Assembly (NCBI RefSeq): GCF_010645065.1
Contig: NZ_JAADZW010000003.1
Location: 62,001-126,000 of the forward strand
Source: Flavobacterium fluviatile
GTDB taxonomy: Bacteria > Bacteroidota > Bacteroidia > Flavobacteriales > Flavobacteriaceae
Direction of reading: 5' to 3'
Length of the DNA stretch: 64,000 nt
Below the pieces are notes generated by a model, which was not told the origin of the DNA, did no database searches, and saw nothing but the letters and a program-made list of their open reading frames with translations. Made by a program: the position numbers and the translations under genes. Shown here one piece after another: positions 1 to 7,326 of this stretch (its first letter is position 1; each line of letters begins with the position of its first letter).

Positions 1-508
1 TTATGCTTTAGACAGCGCCGAAAAAATTATTGCCGATGATATTGTGCCAGCCGATTATCAGGCAAAAATTAAAGAAGTGGCAAAATCTGATGATTACAGA
101 AGTTTTGTTACCGAGAAATTACAGCCTGCAGAATTGGCTTCTTCTTTAATTGGAAACCTTTACACTGGTTCTATTTTTATGGGATTATTATCGACTCTGG
201 CTCATTTTTATGGCACAAACGCAGCAATTGCAGGAACTAAATTCGGTTTCTTAGCTTATGGAAGCGGATCGAAATCAAAAGTTTTCGAAGGAACCATTCA
301 GCCGGAATGGAAATCGGCTTTAGAAAACGTGAAGCTTTTTGAAAACTTAGCAGAAAGTACAGAAATTGATTTCAATACTTACGAAAGCCTTCATAAAAAA
401 GAGCAAAAACAAAGTGTAAGAACTCCAAAAAACGAATGGGTTTTAGACCGAATCGAAAAAGAGATTCCAACTTTAATCGGAGCTCGCTATTATAAATGGG
501 TGGATTAA
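1..508 (+). CDS. Hydroxymethylglutaryl-CoA synthase, C-terminal part (5' end outside window)
   Basis: The frame is open from base 2 and ends at a TAA at 506-508, giving 168 residues of a protein that begins upstream. The GTG at 44 is an internal valine, not a start. The segment GNLYTGSIFMGLLSTL followed by GFLAYGSGSKSKVFEG matches the C-terminal half of HMG-CoA synthases, which condense acetyl-CoA with acetoacetyl-CoA in the mevalonate route to isoprenoids used by Flavobacteria. The active-site Cys and Glu lie in the missing part. The glycine-serine stretch and the following KVFEG are the family's conserved C-terminal signature. An intrinsic terminator follows directly. Identity is fairly sure from these motifs; the exact paralog is not. 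Confidence 0.82.
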   Translation, partial: YALDSAEKIIADDIVPADYQAKIKEVAKSDDYRSFVTEKLQPAELASSLIGNLYTGSIFMGLLSTLAHFYGTNAAIAGTKFGFLAYGSGSKSKVFEGTIQPEWKSALENVKLFENLAESTEIDFNTYESLHKKEQKQSVRTPKNEWVLDRIEKEIPTLIGARYYKWVD

Positions 509-540
509 ATTAATTTTCAATCCAAAAAATCCAAATTCCA

Positions 541-577
541 AAAAACCGAAGTTTATTAATTCTTCGGTTTTTTTTAT
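541..577. terminator. Bidirectional intrinsic terminator
   Basis: Arms aaaaccgaag (542-551) and cttcggtttt (562-571) form a 10-bp stem with T-runs on both sides. It serves the HMG-CoA synthase gene on the plus strand and the convergent SRPBCC gene on the minus strand. Confidence 0.85.
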
Positions 578-591
578 ATCAGGACTTTCTA

Positions 592-1050
592 TTAAATCAT
601 TTTTGATAATTCGACCTCAAGTTTATCAAAGTTCTCTTCGTTTTTATCTACTACATAGGGTTTCAGTTTATTGCATTCTTCAGGCGTGTCAAAAATCATT
701 TTAAAAACAATTTTAGTTTGATTATCTGAAACCTTTTCAAATGATACTGCTACCTGAAAAAGTGGTTTCGAATGGCGTTTCCAGCTTAGAAAACTGGGCT
801 TTTCAACTTTTAGAAATTCACACTCATTTGCATAATTTCCTTTATCAGGTCCGTGCATAATGAAACTCCATTTTCCGCCGGGACGCAAATCAAATTCATT
901 GAATGTATTGGTAAAGCCTTTTGGACCCCACCAGTTTTTTAAATGTTCCGGTTCTGTCCAGGCCGAATAAACAAGTTCCTGTGCGAAATTTACAATTCTG
1001 TTTGATACAATTTCGTTTTCGGGTTTTGCTGAAATATTATCTGATGCCAT
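592..1050 (-). CDS. SRPBCC (AHSA1-like) domain protein
   Basis: A 152-residue soluble protein. Its body starts with an R-I-V-N-F strand, followed by VYSAWTEPEHLKNWWGPKGFTN, then FDLRPGGKWSFIMHGPDG-like sequence and a C-terminal helix. This is the pattern of the AHSA1/START-like SRPBCC family, a helix-grip fold that binds hydrophobic ligands. The WWGPKGF segment and RPGGKW loop are diagnostic. Length is normal for single-domain members. No catalytic residues are expected, and the ligand cannot be read from sequence. It is convergent with the HMG-CoA synthase gene and separated from the next minus-strand gene by a REP-like palindrome, so it is probably monocistronic. The ATG start at 1050 is the only good candidate. 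Confidence 0.8.
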   Translation of the reverse strand: MASDNISAKPENEIVSNRIVNFAQELVYSAWTEPEHLKNWWGPKGFTNTFNEFDLRPGGKWSFIMHGPDKGNYANECEFLKVEKPSFLSWKRHSKPLFQVAVSFEKVSDNQTKIVFKMIFDTPEECNKLKPYVVDKNEENFDKLEVELSKMI

Positions 1051-1092
1051 ATTTTTATTGTTTAACTATTATTACCATTGGAGTAAAATGAA

Positions 1093-1157
1093 GTGTCGGG
1101 CTGAGCGGAGTCGAAGCACCTCAAGGTTAAAAGCCTTCGACTCCGCTCAGGATGACA
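1093..1157. repeat. REP-like palindrome, copy 1
   Basis: A perfect 16-bp inverted repeat, ctgagcggagtcgaag (1101-1116) and cttcgactccgctcag (1135-1150), with outer gtc/gac bases and a loop containing caaggttaaaag. A nearly identical element lies at 2031-2094 in the same orientation, on the other side of the hydrolase gene. Confidence 0.9.
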
Positions 1158-1252
1158 TTATTACCTAAATTAAATGCCATTTTAAACTCAATTTTACAGT
1201 TGTTGATCTCTTTCGTGACAAAATTAATTTTACATTGATTCCATCTAATAAA

Positions 1253-1987
1253 TCATTCATTTATAAAAGAAACCATTCCGTTTAAAGTTTCTTTTTGCTG
1301 CTGCTCTCTACTAATTGTCGCTTTATCATCTCCCAATTGAAAACCATAATAACCAAACTGACAATGGTTTGCTCCTTCTATCTTTATAAATCTTGCAGTC
1401 TTGGGCAATTTCGATTTGTTTTTCATAATGAACCCTTCATCTGCCACACCGTCTTTTGAACCGTAAATTTTTAAGATTGGGATTTGGGCATCTACCAGAG
1501 AAATATCCCGTGGATGCGAAGTTCCGATCAATATCAGTTTATCAATTAAATCCGGATTTTCATACACAAACTGAGCTGCCATTTTTCCGCCCTGCGAATG
1601 TCCTGCGAGAATGTAAGTTTTAGAATCATCATCAAGAAGATGTAAGTCTTTAGGTTTATTATATCCTTTTGAAGCAAGTCGCCATGGCATTTTTATCAAA
1701 TAGACCATCATGTTTTGATCAGCCAGTTTTCTGCAAAGCGGAACGTAAGCTTCTGTTTCCACCATTGCACCCGGATAAAAAATAACAACATTTTTAAATT
1801 CTTTTTTAGGCGTAAATAAATAATAATCAGAAGCATCTTCTACATTCATCAAATCATTGCTTTGCAGAAAAGACTTGTCCACACCATCAGACTCATAGGA
1901 ATAAAACAGCCAAATGGTAAACAGTATACCTGTTGCAATCCAGATTGTTTTTAAAATCCTTTTTAACTTCCATCTTTTTGCTGCCAT
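1253..1987 (-). CDS. Membrane-anchored alpha/beta hydrolase
   Basis: A 244-residue protein. An N-terminal basic stretch precedes one hydrophobic segment (about residues 14-30, TIWIATGILFTIWLF), so the protein is probably anchored in the inner membrane or exported with an uncleaved signal. The nucleophile elbow AGHSQGGK (about residue 130) gives the Ser. IPILKIYGSKDGVAD supplies the acid and GANHCQFG the His, completing an alpha/beta-hydrolase triad of the Abhydrolase_5 type. The substrate is unknown. I chose the ATG at 1987: the frame also opens at a TTG two codons earlier, but ATG GCA GCA is the better start. The gene is bracketed by two copies of a 64-bp palindrome. Confidence 0.8.
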   Translation of the reverse strand: MAAKRWKLKRILKTIWIATGILFTIWLFYSYESDGVDKSFLQSNDLMNVEDASDYYLFTPKKEFKNVVIFYPGAMVETEAYVPLCRKLADQNMMVYLIKMPWRLASKGYNKPKDLHLLDDDSKTYILAGHSQGGKMAAQFVYENPDLIDKLILIGTSHPRDISLVDAQIPILKIYGSKDGVADEGFIMKNKSKLPKTARFIKIEGANHCQFGYYGFQLGDDKATISREQQQKETLNGMVSFINE

Positions 1988-2030
1988 ATTCAATTGATGT
2001 TTACTAAATTAATACGTTAGGTAAAATAAG

Positions 2031-2094
2031 TGTCAGGCTGAGCGGAGTCGAAGCCCTCAAGGTTAAAAGCCTTCGACTCCGCTCAGGATGACAT
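2031..2094. repeat. REP-like palindrome, copy 2
   Basis: The same perfect 16-bp arms as the copy at 1093, here at 2038-2053 and 2071-2086, with the same loop sequence. It lies just upstream of the hydrolase start, so the gene sits between two direct copies of an inverted repeat. Confidence 0.9.
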
Positions 2095-2173
2095 CAATTC
2101 TTTAAACTGTAAATAATATATCACTTATAAAAATGTAAACATTCAAATTTAGCATTTCTCTGAATAACTCCAT

Positions 2174-2201
2174 AAAAAAACCGAAGCGAAAATTGCTTCG
2201 G
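2174..2201 (-). terminator. Orphan intrinsic terminator (minus strand)
   Basis: Stem ccgaagc (2181-2187) and gcttcgg (2195-2201). Read on the minus strand the hairpin runs into eight Ts. No minus-strand gene lies in the 700 bases ahead of it, so the terminator either belongs to a lost gene or ends an unannotated transcript. Confidence 0.7.
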
Positions 2202-2484
2202 TTGTTCTCTAAAATCCTGAACACCCTGAATAAATCCATTTTCTATAATAGCAAGAAATATCAAATAATCAGAGTCTGCGTGAGGGATTACTTCACATTA
2301 TTATATTTTAATTGGAGTTCAGTGAATTTCATTTGAGGCGGTATCTCCCGATTTAGAAAAACAAGGTTTTTTAACCGTAATTTTTGTTAATCGGGAATAT
2401 AGCCGAAAGCCCGGTCCTTGGGACACGCCATTATAAAATTTTAAAGCACTTAGAGAGTAAGTTGCTGAGATTTCGCAATATTGT

Positions 2485-2606
2485 TCATTTCGACGGAGGA
2501 GACTCGAGCGATAGCGACAGAAGAAGTAAATCACACTCGTAAATCGACAAAGATTGGTTATTCTCTTTGCGGAGTTTCTAATGTGATTTCTCCTCCGTCG
2601 AAATGA
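2485..2606. repeat. REP/BIME-like element, second family
   Basis: Perfect 18-bp arms, tcatttcgacggaggaga at 2485-2502 and its complement at 2589-2606, enclosing about 86 bases. The right half (2565-2611) is repeated directly at 2749-2795 with a few changes, and a related palindrome lies at 54912-54993. Confidence 0.88.
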
Positions 2607-2737
2607 CAGAACTTTGCGCTTATTTAGCTTTGTAGAGCTACTTGCAGAGATCTCTCCTTTGTCGAGATAACAAGATTGGGTCAATACAACTTTTAAAGAA
2701 AAAAATCTGCCAAAATCTGCTAAATCTGCGTTAAACA

Positions 2738-2795
2738 AAATTGCCAATCTTTGTGGAGTTACGAGTGTGATCTCTCCTTCGTCGAGATGACAAAA
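2738..2795. repeat. Partial copy of the second REP family
   Basis: Reads ctttgtggagttacgagtg, then tgatctctccttcgtcgag and atgacaaaa, parallel to the right half of the element at 2485-2606. A shorter fragment (gatctctcctttgtcgag) lies at 2650-2667. These look like half-elements left by decay or recombination. Confidence 0.75.
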
Positions 2796-2857
2796 TTGAA
2801 CAAAAATAAATATGAAAACTTTAATAAATCAATTTTACGTTGATTACTTAAAATATG

Positions 2858-2865
2858 TAATTTTG
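2858..2865 (+). promoter_or_regulatory. -7 promoter element of pepP
   Basis: TAATTTTG fits the Bacteroidota TAnnTTTG consensus 28 bases before the pepP ATG. A TTG at 2840-2842 leaves a spacer of only 15 bases, so the -33 element is imperfect. Confidence 0.55.
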
Positions 2866-2893
2866 AAATTCCAAGTTCAAAAACTAAGTTATT

Positions 2894-4186
2894 ATGAAAT
2901 ATCATCAAATAAACAGCAATCTTTTTGTAAAAAACCGCAGAAAATTTACGGCAGAAATGAAACCTAATTCTGTTGCCATTTTCAATTCAAACGACATTTA
3001 CCCGATTAGTGCCGACAGTACTTTGCCTTTTGCCCAGCACAGGGATATTTTTTACCTGAGCGGTGTGGATCAGGAAGAAAGTATTTTGCTTTTGTTTCCG
3101 GATGCGCCTTATGAAAACCAGAAAGAAATGCTTTTCCTGAAAGAAACCAGCGAACATATTGCGATTTGGGAAGGTGAAAAACTGACCAAAGAACGTGCTT
3201 TTCAGGTTTCGGGAATCAGAACGGTGTACTGGCTGCAGGATTTTCATAAAATTTTGAACGAAATAATGACGTATGCTGATACGATATACATCAACACCAA
3301 CGAACATTACCGCGCTGCTGTTGAAACTGAAACTCGCGAAGCCCGTTTTGTAAAATGGTGGAAAGAAAAATATCCGGCTCACAATGTCGCAAAAAGTAAT
3401 CCAATTTTACAAAGAAATCGTTCTGTAAAAGAAAGCGAAGAAATCGATTTGATTCAGCACGCCTGTGATATTACCGAAAAAGGTTTCCGCAGATTGCTGT
3501 CATTTGTAAAGCCAAATGTTACCGAATACGAAATCGAAGCCGAACTGGCGCACGAATTCATTCGTAACCGCTCAAAAGGTTTTGCTTATACGCCAATTAT
3601 TGCTTCCGGAAACAATGCAAACGTTTTACATTATATCGAAAACAACCAGCAATGTAAAGCCGGAGATTTGATTTTACTGGATGTTGCTGCAGAATATGCG
3701 AATTATTCCAGCGATATGACGAGAACGATTCCGGTTTCGGGACGTTTTTCAGATCGCCAGAAAGCGGTTTATAATGCGGTTTTAAGAGTAAAAAACGAAG
3801 CAACAAAAATGCTTATACCGGGAACGCTTTGGAAACAATATCACGTTGAAGTGGGTAAAATTATGACTTCTGAATTATTAGGTTTAGGTTTACTAGACAA
3901 AGCCGATGTTCAGAACGAAAATCCGGACTGGCCTGCTTACAAAAAATATTTCATGCACGGAACGTCTCACCACATGGGACTTGACACGCACGATTACGGA
4001 TTACTTCATGAACCAATGAAAGCGAATATGGTTTTTACCGTTGAACCGGGAATTTACATTCCGGCAGAAAAATTCGGAATCCGTCTGGAGGACAATGTTG
4101 TGGTTCAGGAAAAAGGAGAACCTTTTAACCTTATGCGCAATATTCCGGTTGAAGTGGATGAAATTGAAAGTCTGATGAATTCTTAA
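2894..4186 (+). CDS. pepP: Xaa-Pro aminopeptidase (aminopeptidase P)
   Basis: A 430-residue two-domain protein, the usual length for bacterial aminopeptidase P. Residues 1 to about 135 form the AMP_N domain and about 175-425 the M24 pita-bread metallopeptidase. The dinuclear metal ligands are visible: Asp in LLDVAAEY (about 263), Asp in SSDMTRT (about 274), His in HGTSHHMGLD (about 358), Glu in VEPGIY (about 382) and Glu in RLEDNVV (about 398). It removes N-terminal residues that precede proline, probably in the cytoplasm since there is no signal peptide. It is a single gene with its own promoter and terminator. Confidence 0.95.
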   Translation: MKYHQINSNLFVKNRRKFTAEMKPNSVAIFNSNDIYPISADSTLPFAQHRDIFYLSGVDQEESILLLFPDAPYENQKEMLFLKETSEHIAIWEGEKLTKERAFQVSGIRTVYWLQDFHKILNEIMTYADTIYINTNEHYRAAVETETREARFVKWWKEKYPAHNVAKSNPILQRNRSVKESEEIDLIQHACDITEKGFRRLLSFVKPNVTEYEIEAELAHEFIRNRSKGFAYTPIIASGNNANVLHYIENNQQCKAGDLILLDVAAEYANYSSDMTRTIPVSGRFSDRQKAVYNAVLRVKNEATKMLIPGTLWKQYHVEVGKIMTSELLGLGLLDKADVQNENPDWPAYKKYFMHGTSHHMGLDTHDYGLLHEPMKANMVFTVEPGIYIPAEKFGIRLEDNVVVQEKGEPFNLMRNIPVEVDEIESLMNS

Positions 4187-4215
4187 TTAGAAATAGAATA
4201 AAGAGAAAAGATAAA

Positions 4216-4249
4216 AGACGGTTTTCAGTACTGAAAACTGTCTTTTTTT
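4216..4249 (+). terminator. Intrinsic terminator after pepP
   Basis: Arms agacggttttcag (4216-4228) and ctgaaaactgtct (4231-4243) with a two-base loop, followed by a T-run. Confidence 0.85.
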
Positions 4250-4267
4250 GTAATTTGAATAAAGAAT

Positions 4268-4390
4268 CACTATGCTTCTTTTTAGCCCTGATCGCAACGG
4301 CATCCTTTGCTTTTTTTCTTTAAAAAAGCAAAGATATAGTGGAGAGCAGGAACGATGTCTCTAAAAACACCTGATGTTTCTGCTCCTAAA
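4268..4390. repeat. Probable dispersed intergenic element
   Basis: Starts tagccctgatcgcaacggc and ends ggagagcaggaacgatg...tctgctcc. The two ends are partly complementary and the centre holds a hairpin (tttgctttttttc / aaaaaagcaaag). It is GC-richer than its surroundings and codes for nothing. From memory, sequences of this form recur between genes of Flavobacterium genomes. No second copy is in this window, so the repeat call rests on that recollection. Confidence 0.45.
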
Positions 4391-4399
4391 AATATATAA

Positions 4400-4436
4400 A
4401 AAAAAGCCCTCAATACTTTACACATTAAGGGCTTTT
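4400..4436 (-). terminator. Intrinsic terminator of the ferritin gene
   Basis: Arms aagccct (4404-4410) and agggctt (4428-4434). Read on the minus strand the hairpin is followed by eight Ts. Confidence 0.8.
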
Positions 4437-4456
4437 TAAATTTTATAAACCGGTTA

Positions 4457-4975
4457 TTATCCGATTTTAGCTATTTGCACATCTAATTCGAATTTGCCTG
4501 TAGCTTCGTTTTCGTTGATTATTTCGAAAAGCTCTAAAGCTCTTCTTGCATTTTTTTCTTCTTCTCTCTGCTCCGCCACATACCACATCATAAAATCTTC
4601 TGTAGCGTAATCGTTTTCTGCTCTGCATTTTGCAATTACTTTATTGATTGCCTGGGTAACGGCAATTTCGTTTTGCAAAGCGATTTCAAATACTTCTCTG
4701 AAAGAAGCAAATTCCTGTTGTACTTCCGGAACAGACGGCGTAACTGCAATCCCTCCCATATCCGTAATAAATCTGAAAATTTTTAGAAAATGCTCTCTTT
4801 CTTCTTCTGCCTGCTTGTACAAATACGAAGCTGTATTTTCAAAACCATTTCTGTCAAGCCATGCAGCCATAGCCAAATATTTGTTTGAAGCGTCACTTTC
4901 TATTTTTGCCTGTAAGTTCAATATATTTTCAATTCCTTCAGTTAATGAAGTACTGGTTCTTAGTAAATCTTTCAT
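4457..4975 (-). CDS. ftnA: Non-haem ferritin
   Basis: A 172-residue four-helix-bundle iron-storage protein. Ferroxidase-centre residues are in place: Glu in KIESDASNKYL, the ExxH of EEEREHF (about 51-54), Glu in ALQNEIAV and Gln in AEQREEE. It would store iron as ferric mineral in a 24-subunit cytoplasmic shell. I chose the ATG at 4975, giving the MKDLLRTSTSL start typical of the family and a taaggat ribosome-binding sequence just upstream. The frame runs on to 5026, but that extension is untranslated leader. The leader holds a perfect 11-bp inverted repeat that would pair with the ribosome-binding site (see 4978-5016). Confidence 0.92.
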   Translation of the reverse strand: MKDLLRTSTSLTEGIENILNLQAKIESDASNKYLAMAAWLDRNGFENTASYLYKQAEEEREHFLKIFRFITDMGGIAVTPSVPEVQQEFASFREVFEIALQNEIAVTQAINKVIAKCRAENDYATEDFMMWYVAEQREEEKNARRALELFEIINENEATGKFELDVQIAKIG

Positions 4976-4977
4976 AT

Positions 4978-5016
4978 CCTTAATTTTTATATTATGTAAA
5001 TTTACAAAAATTAAGG
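4978..5016 (-). promoter_or_regulatory. Inverted repeat covering the ferritin ribosome-binding site
   Basis: Perfect arms ccttaattttt (4978-4988) and aaaaattaagg (5006-5016) end two bases before the ferritin ATG. The loop includes a 12-bp palindrome, tgtaaatttaca (4995-5006). In RNA the stem would hide the taagg ribosome-binding site; in DNA it could be an operator. Which applies depends on the transcription start, which cannot be fixed here. Confidence 0.5.
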
Positions 5017-5064
5017 AAGACATCATTAAACGCCTGAAAATTTGGATTTAATCTAAGTAAGAAT

Positions 5065-5421
5065 CTAAATAAGCTCAACATTTGCAATACTGCAAAGCAT
5101 AGAATGCAGGCTCAGGGTAAATTTAGTTCCGTTTAATAGTTCGCGAAGCTGCACTATTTCGCAGATGGTAAGATTTCTGGAAAAATTTCTCTTAGTAGTT
5201 TCAATCAGCTGTGCATCAGCATGATCGGACAGGTCATAAAGCATATCCAGAATATCAACGCTATTCACCTTTCTTTGGAAAATCAAAAAATCCTGAATTT
5301 TATAACTTGATACTGTATCAATAAAATTGACAATTATACTATTGGTCAAATCACACTGATATGTGTATCCTTTTTCGGTTTCAAATAATACTTTGGTGGT
5401 CAAATCGCTAACTAATGCCAT
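5065..5421 (-). CDS. Hypothetical protein, 118 residues
   Basis: I do not recognise this family. The start is the ATG at 5421 (MALVSDLTTKVLFETEKGY), 15-20 bases downstream of a predicted start site from the -7 box at 5443-5450; the frame upstream of it is leader. The protein has no signal peptide or membrane span. It alternates short strands (TTKVLFETEKGYTYQC) with helices in its C-terminal half (ICEIVQLRELL, FTLSLHSMLCSI), which suggests a small alpha/beta cytoplasmic protein. It ends 89 bases before the ferritin start on the same strand, so read-through into ferritin is possible. It is divergent from the AIM24-family gene. The ORF is believable because of its promoter and codon pattern. Confidence 0.6.
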   Translation of the reverse strand: MALVSDLTTKVLFETEKGYTYQCDLTNSIIVNFIDTVSSYKIQDFLIFQRKVNSVDILDMLYDLSDHADAQLIETTKRNFSRNLTICEIVQLRELLNGTKFTLSLHSMLCSIANVELI

Positions 5422-5442
5422 TCTGATAAAATTATAACGGTG

Positions 5443-5450
5443 CAAAAATA
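5443..5450 (-). promoter_or_regulatory. -7 promoter element of the 118-residue hypothetical
   Basis: On the minus strand TATTTTTG matches TAnnTTTG, about 22 bases upstream of the chosen ATG. No clear TTG at -33. Confidence 0.45.
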
Positions 5451-5597
5451 TATAATTTACATGAAATAAACACATAATTAAGACTAATTTAAAATAACAA
5501 AATCTTTTTATATTTTTAAATTAGCTTAATACGATCTAAAATGTAACTTTTTAAAGCATTATTCGACTTATTTTAAAAACTTAATACTATAAAAATC

Positions 5598-6401
5598 ATG
5601 CAGTCACACGAAATAGATTATCAGATTTTTGGAGAAGAAATGCAGTACGTGGAAATTGAACTGGATCCGCAGGAAATTGTAATTGCCGAAGCCGGCAGTT
5701 TTATGATGATGGAAAATAATATCCGGATGGAAACCATATTTGGAGACGGTTCCCAACAACAGGGATCGGGTTTGTTTGGTAAACTTTTAAATGCAGGAAA
5801 AAGAGTCCTTACGGGCGAAAGCTTGTTTATGACAGCATTTCTAAACCAGGGTCATACCAAAAGCAAAGTCTCATTTGCATCGCCTTATCAGGGAAAAATA
5901 CTTCCGATTGATTTAACCGAATTTCAGGGCAAATTTATATGCCAGAAAAGTTCTTTTTTATGCGCAGCCAAAGGCGTTTCTGTTGGAATAGAATTTTCTC
6001 AGAAACTAGGTCGAGGCTTATTTGGCGGTGAAGGTTTTATCATGCAGAAAATCGAAGGAGACGGTATGGCGTTCGTACATTCCGGAGGAACAATGGCTAA
6101 AAAAGTTTTGGCTCACGGTGAAGTCCTGAAAGTCGATACGGGGTGTATTATTGGTTTTACCAAAGACGTCGATTATGATATTGAATTTATTGGTGGAATA
6201 AAGAACTCCATTTTTGGTGGTGAAGGTTTATTTTATGCCACTTTAAAAGGTCCGGGAACGGTTTATATCCAGTCATTGCCTTTCTCCCGTTTAGCAGACC
6301 GCATCATAGCATCGGCTCCAAGATCAGGCGGAAACAGCCGTGATGAAGGAAGCCTGCTTGGCGGATTGGGGAATCTTCTGGATGGGGACAATCGATTTTA
6401 A
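5598..6401 (+). CDS. AIM24 / TIGR00266 family protein
   Basis: A 267-residue protein of the AIM24 (TIGR00266) family, a trimeric beta-barrel-like fold whose biochemical role is undefined in bacteria. Visible family marks are the repeated strand-turn units EIVIAEAGSFMMMENNIRME, GLFGKLLNAGKRVLTGESLF, GRGLFGGEGFIMQKIEGDGM and NSIFGGEGLFYATLKGPGTVYIQS. The phrase GEGFxxxxxxGxGxxxxxxxG is characteristic. There is no signal peptide, so it is probably cytoplasmic. It is a single gene, divergent from the minus-strand hypothetical. The glycine-rich C-terminus (GGNSRDEGSLLGGLGNLL) is probably disordered. Confident on family, uninformative on function. Confidence 0.85.
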   Translation: MQSHEIDYQIFGEEMQYVEIELDPQEIVIAEAGSFMMMENNIRMETIFGDGSQQQGSGLFGKLLNAGKRVLTGESLFMTAFLNQGHTKSKVSFASPYQGKILPIDLTEFQGKFICQKSSFLCAAKGVSVGIEFSQKLGRGLFGGEGFIMQKIEGDGMAFVHSGGTMAKKVLAHGEVLKVDTGCIIGFTKDVDYDIEFIGGIKNSIFGGEGLFYATLKGPGTVYIQSLPFSRLADRIIASAPRSGGNSRDEGSLLGGLGNLLDGDNRF

Positions 6402-6420
6402 TTTACAGCATGGCTTTCAA

Positions 6421-6455
6421 AAATAAGCCTTTATATCAAACTATTGGCTTTATTA
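6421..6455 (+). terminator. Weak intrinsic terminator after the AIM24 gene
   Basis: aataagcc (6422-6429) can pair with ggctttatt (6446-6454) with one bulge. The T-run is short. Confidence 0.35.
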
Positions 6456-6494
6456 TAAACCATAAAATAATCGTTGTTTACTAATCTTCATTTC

Positions 6495-6522
6495 TTGTAT
6501 GGTTTATCATTTGTTATCTTTG
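6495..6522 (+). promoter_or_regulatory. Promoter of the second alpha/beta hydrolase
   Basis: TTG at 6495-6497, 17 bases, then TATCTTTG at 6515-6522, an exact fit to the Flavobacterium pattern. Transcription would begin about 18 bases before the TTG start codon at 6547, which supports that start. Confidence 0.75.
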
Positions 6523-6546
6523 CTTTTCATTCTATAAAATTCAATT

Positions 6547-7326
6547 TTGAAAACGCTTCTCTTCAAAAACACAAAAATATCCTATTCCGATACAGGAAAA
6601 GGTACCGCAATTGTCTTGCTGCACGGTTTTCTGGAAAACAAAAAAATGTGGAAAGACTATGTTGTTTTATTCTCCCAAAATTATCGTGTCATCACAATCG
6701 ATTTATTAGGTCATGGCGAGTCTGAATGTTTGGGCTATGTTCACGAAATGGAGGATAATGCCAAGGCTGTTAATGAAGTTTTAGAACATTTAAAAATTGG
6801 AAAAGCTATAATTCTGGGACATTCTATGGGCGGCTATGTTGGTCTGGCTTTCGCCGAATTATACCCGGATAAAATTGAAAAATTAGTTTTACTGAACTCT
6901 ACATCCAAAGAAGACAGCGCAGAAAAGAAAGTAAACAGAACACGTGCCATCAAAGCCGTTAAGCAAAGCTTCGCAAACTTTGTGAGCATGTCTATCGCTA
7001 ATTTATTTAGCGAAGAAAACAGAACCCGATTATTAAACGAAATTGAAAAAGTAAAAGCAGAAGCCTTAAAAACACCCTTACAGGGAATTGTAGCCTCGCT
7101 CGAAGGAATGAAAATCAGAAAAGACAGAGAAAGTATTTTAAAACAAAATCTTTTTCCGGTTTTGCTGATTTTAGGCAAAAAGGATCCTGTTTTGAATTAT
7201 GATGAGAGTATATCCCAAATTGAGAATACAACTGCTAAACTTTTTTCTTTTGAAGACGGACATATGAGCTACATTGAGAACAAGGAGGATTTGAAAACAG
7301 TTCTCTCAGATTTTTTCAGGCATTAG
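6547..7326 (+). CDS. Alpha/beta fold hydrolase (TTG start)
   Basis: A 259-residue cytoplasmic alpha/beta hydrolase. The oxyanion motif LLHGFLENKKMW (about 25), DLLGHGES (about 57), nucleophile elbow GHSMGGYVG (Ser about 95), acid LLILGKKDPVLN (about 217) and late His in EDGHMSYIEN (about 240) are all present. The set resembles MenH/BioH/epoxide-hydrolase-type enzymes without pointing to one substrate. Translation must start at the TTG at 6547: the first two strands are encoded before any in-frame ATG, and a well-placed promoter lies just upstream. It stands alone between the AIM24 gene and the AddB-like gene. Confidence 0.85.
   Translation: MKTLLFKNTKISYSDTGKGTAIVLLHGFLENKKMWKDYVVLFSQNYRVITIDLLGHGESECLGYVHEMEDNAKAVNEVLEHLKIGKAIILGHSMGGYVGLAFAELYPDKIEKLVLLNSTSKEDSAEKKVNRTRAIKAVKQSFANFVSMSIANLFSEENRTRLLNEIEKVKAEALKTPLQGIVASLEGMKIRKDRESILKQNLFPVLLILGKKDPVLNYDESISQIENTTAKLFSFEDGHMSYIENKEDLKTVLSDFFRH

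Larger units (their letters stand above)
1988..2893. other. 900-base gene-free region rich in palindromic repeats
   Basis: No convincing gene. From left to right it holds REP-like copy 2 (2031-2094), a strong minus-strand terminator with no gene ahead of it (2174-2201), a second REP family (2485-2606, with related pieces at 2650-2673 and 2738-2795), and the pepP promoter (2858-2865). The minus-strand open frame at 2319-2747 is built across these repeats and resembles no protein. Confidence 0.75.

Noticed and set aside
2319..2747. 142-codon minus-strand open frame
   Set aside because: It runs through REP-like repeats, has an odd composition (many Arg and Ser), and no promoter or family resemblance. 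The nearby terminator is noted separately.
4644..5051. 135-codon plus-strand frame opposite ferritin
   Set aside because: It is the mirror of the ferritin coding strand and its leader; ferritin motifs are unambiguous on the minus strand.
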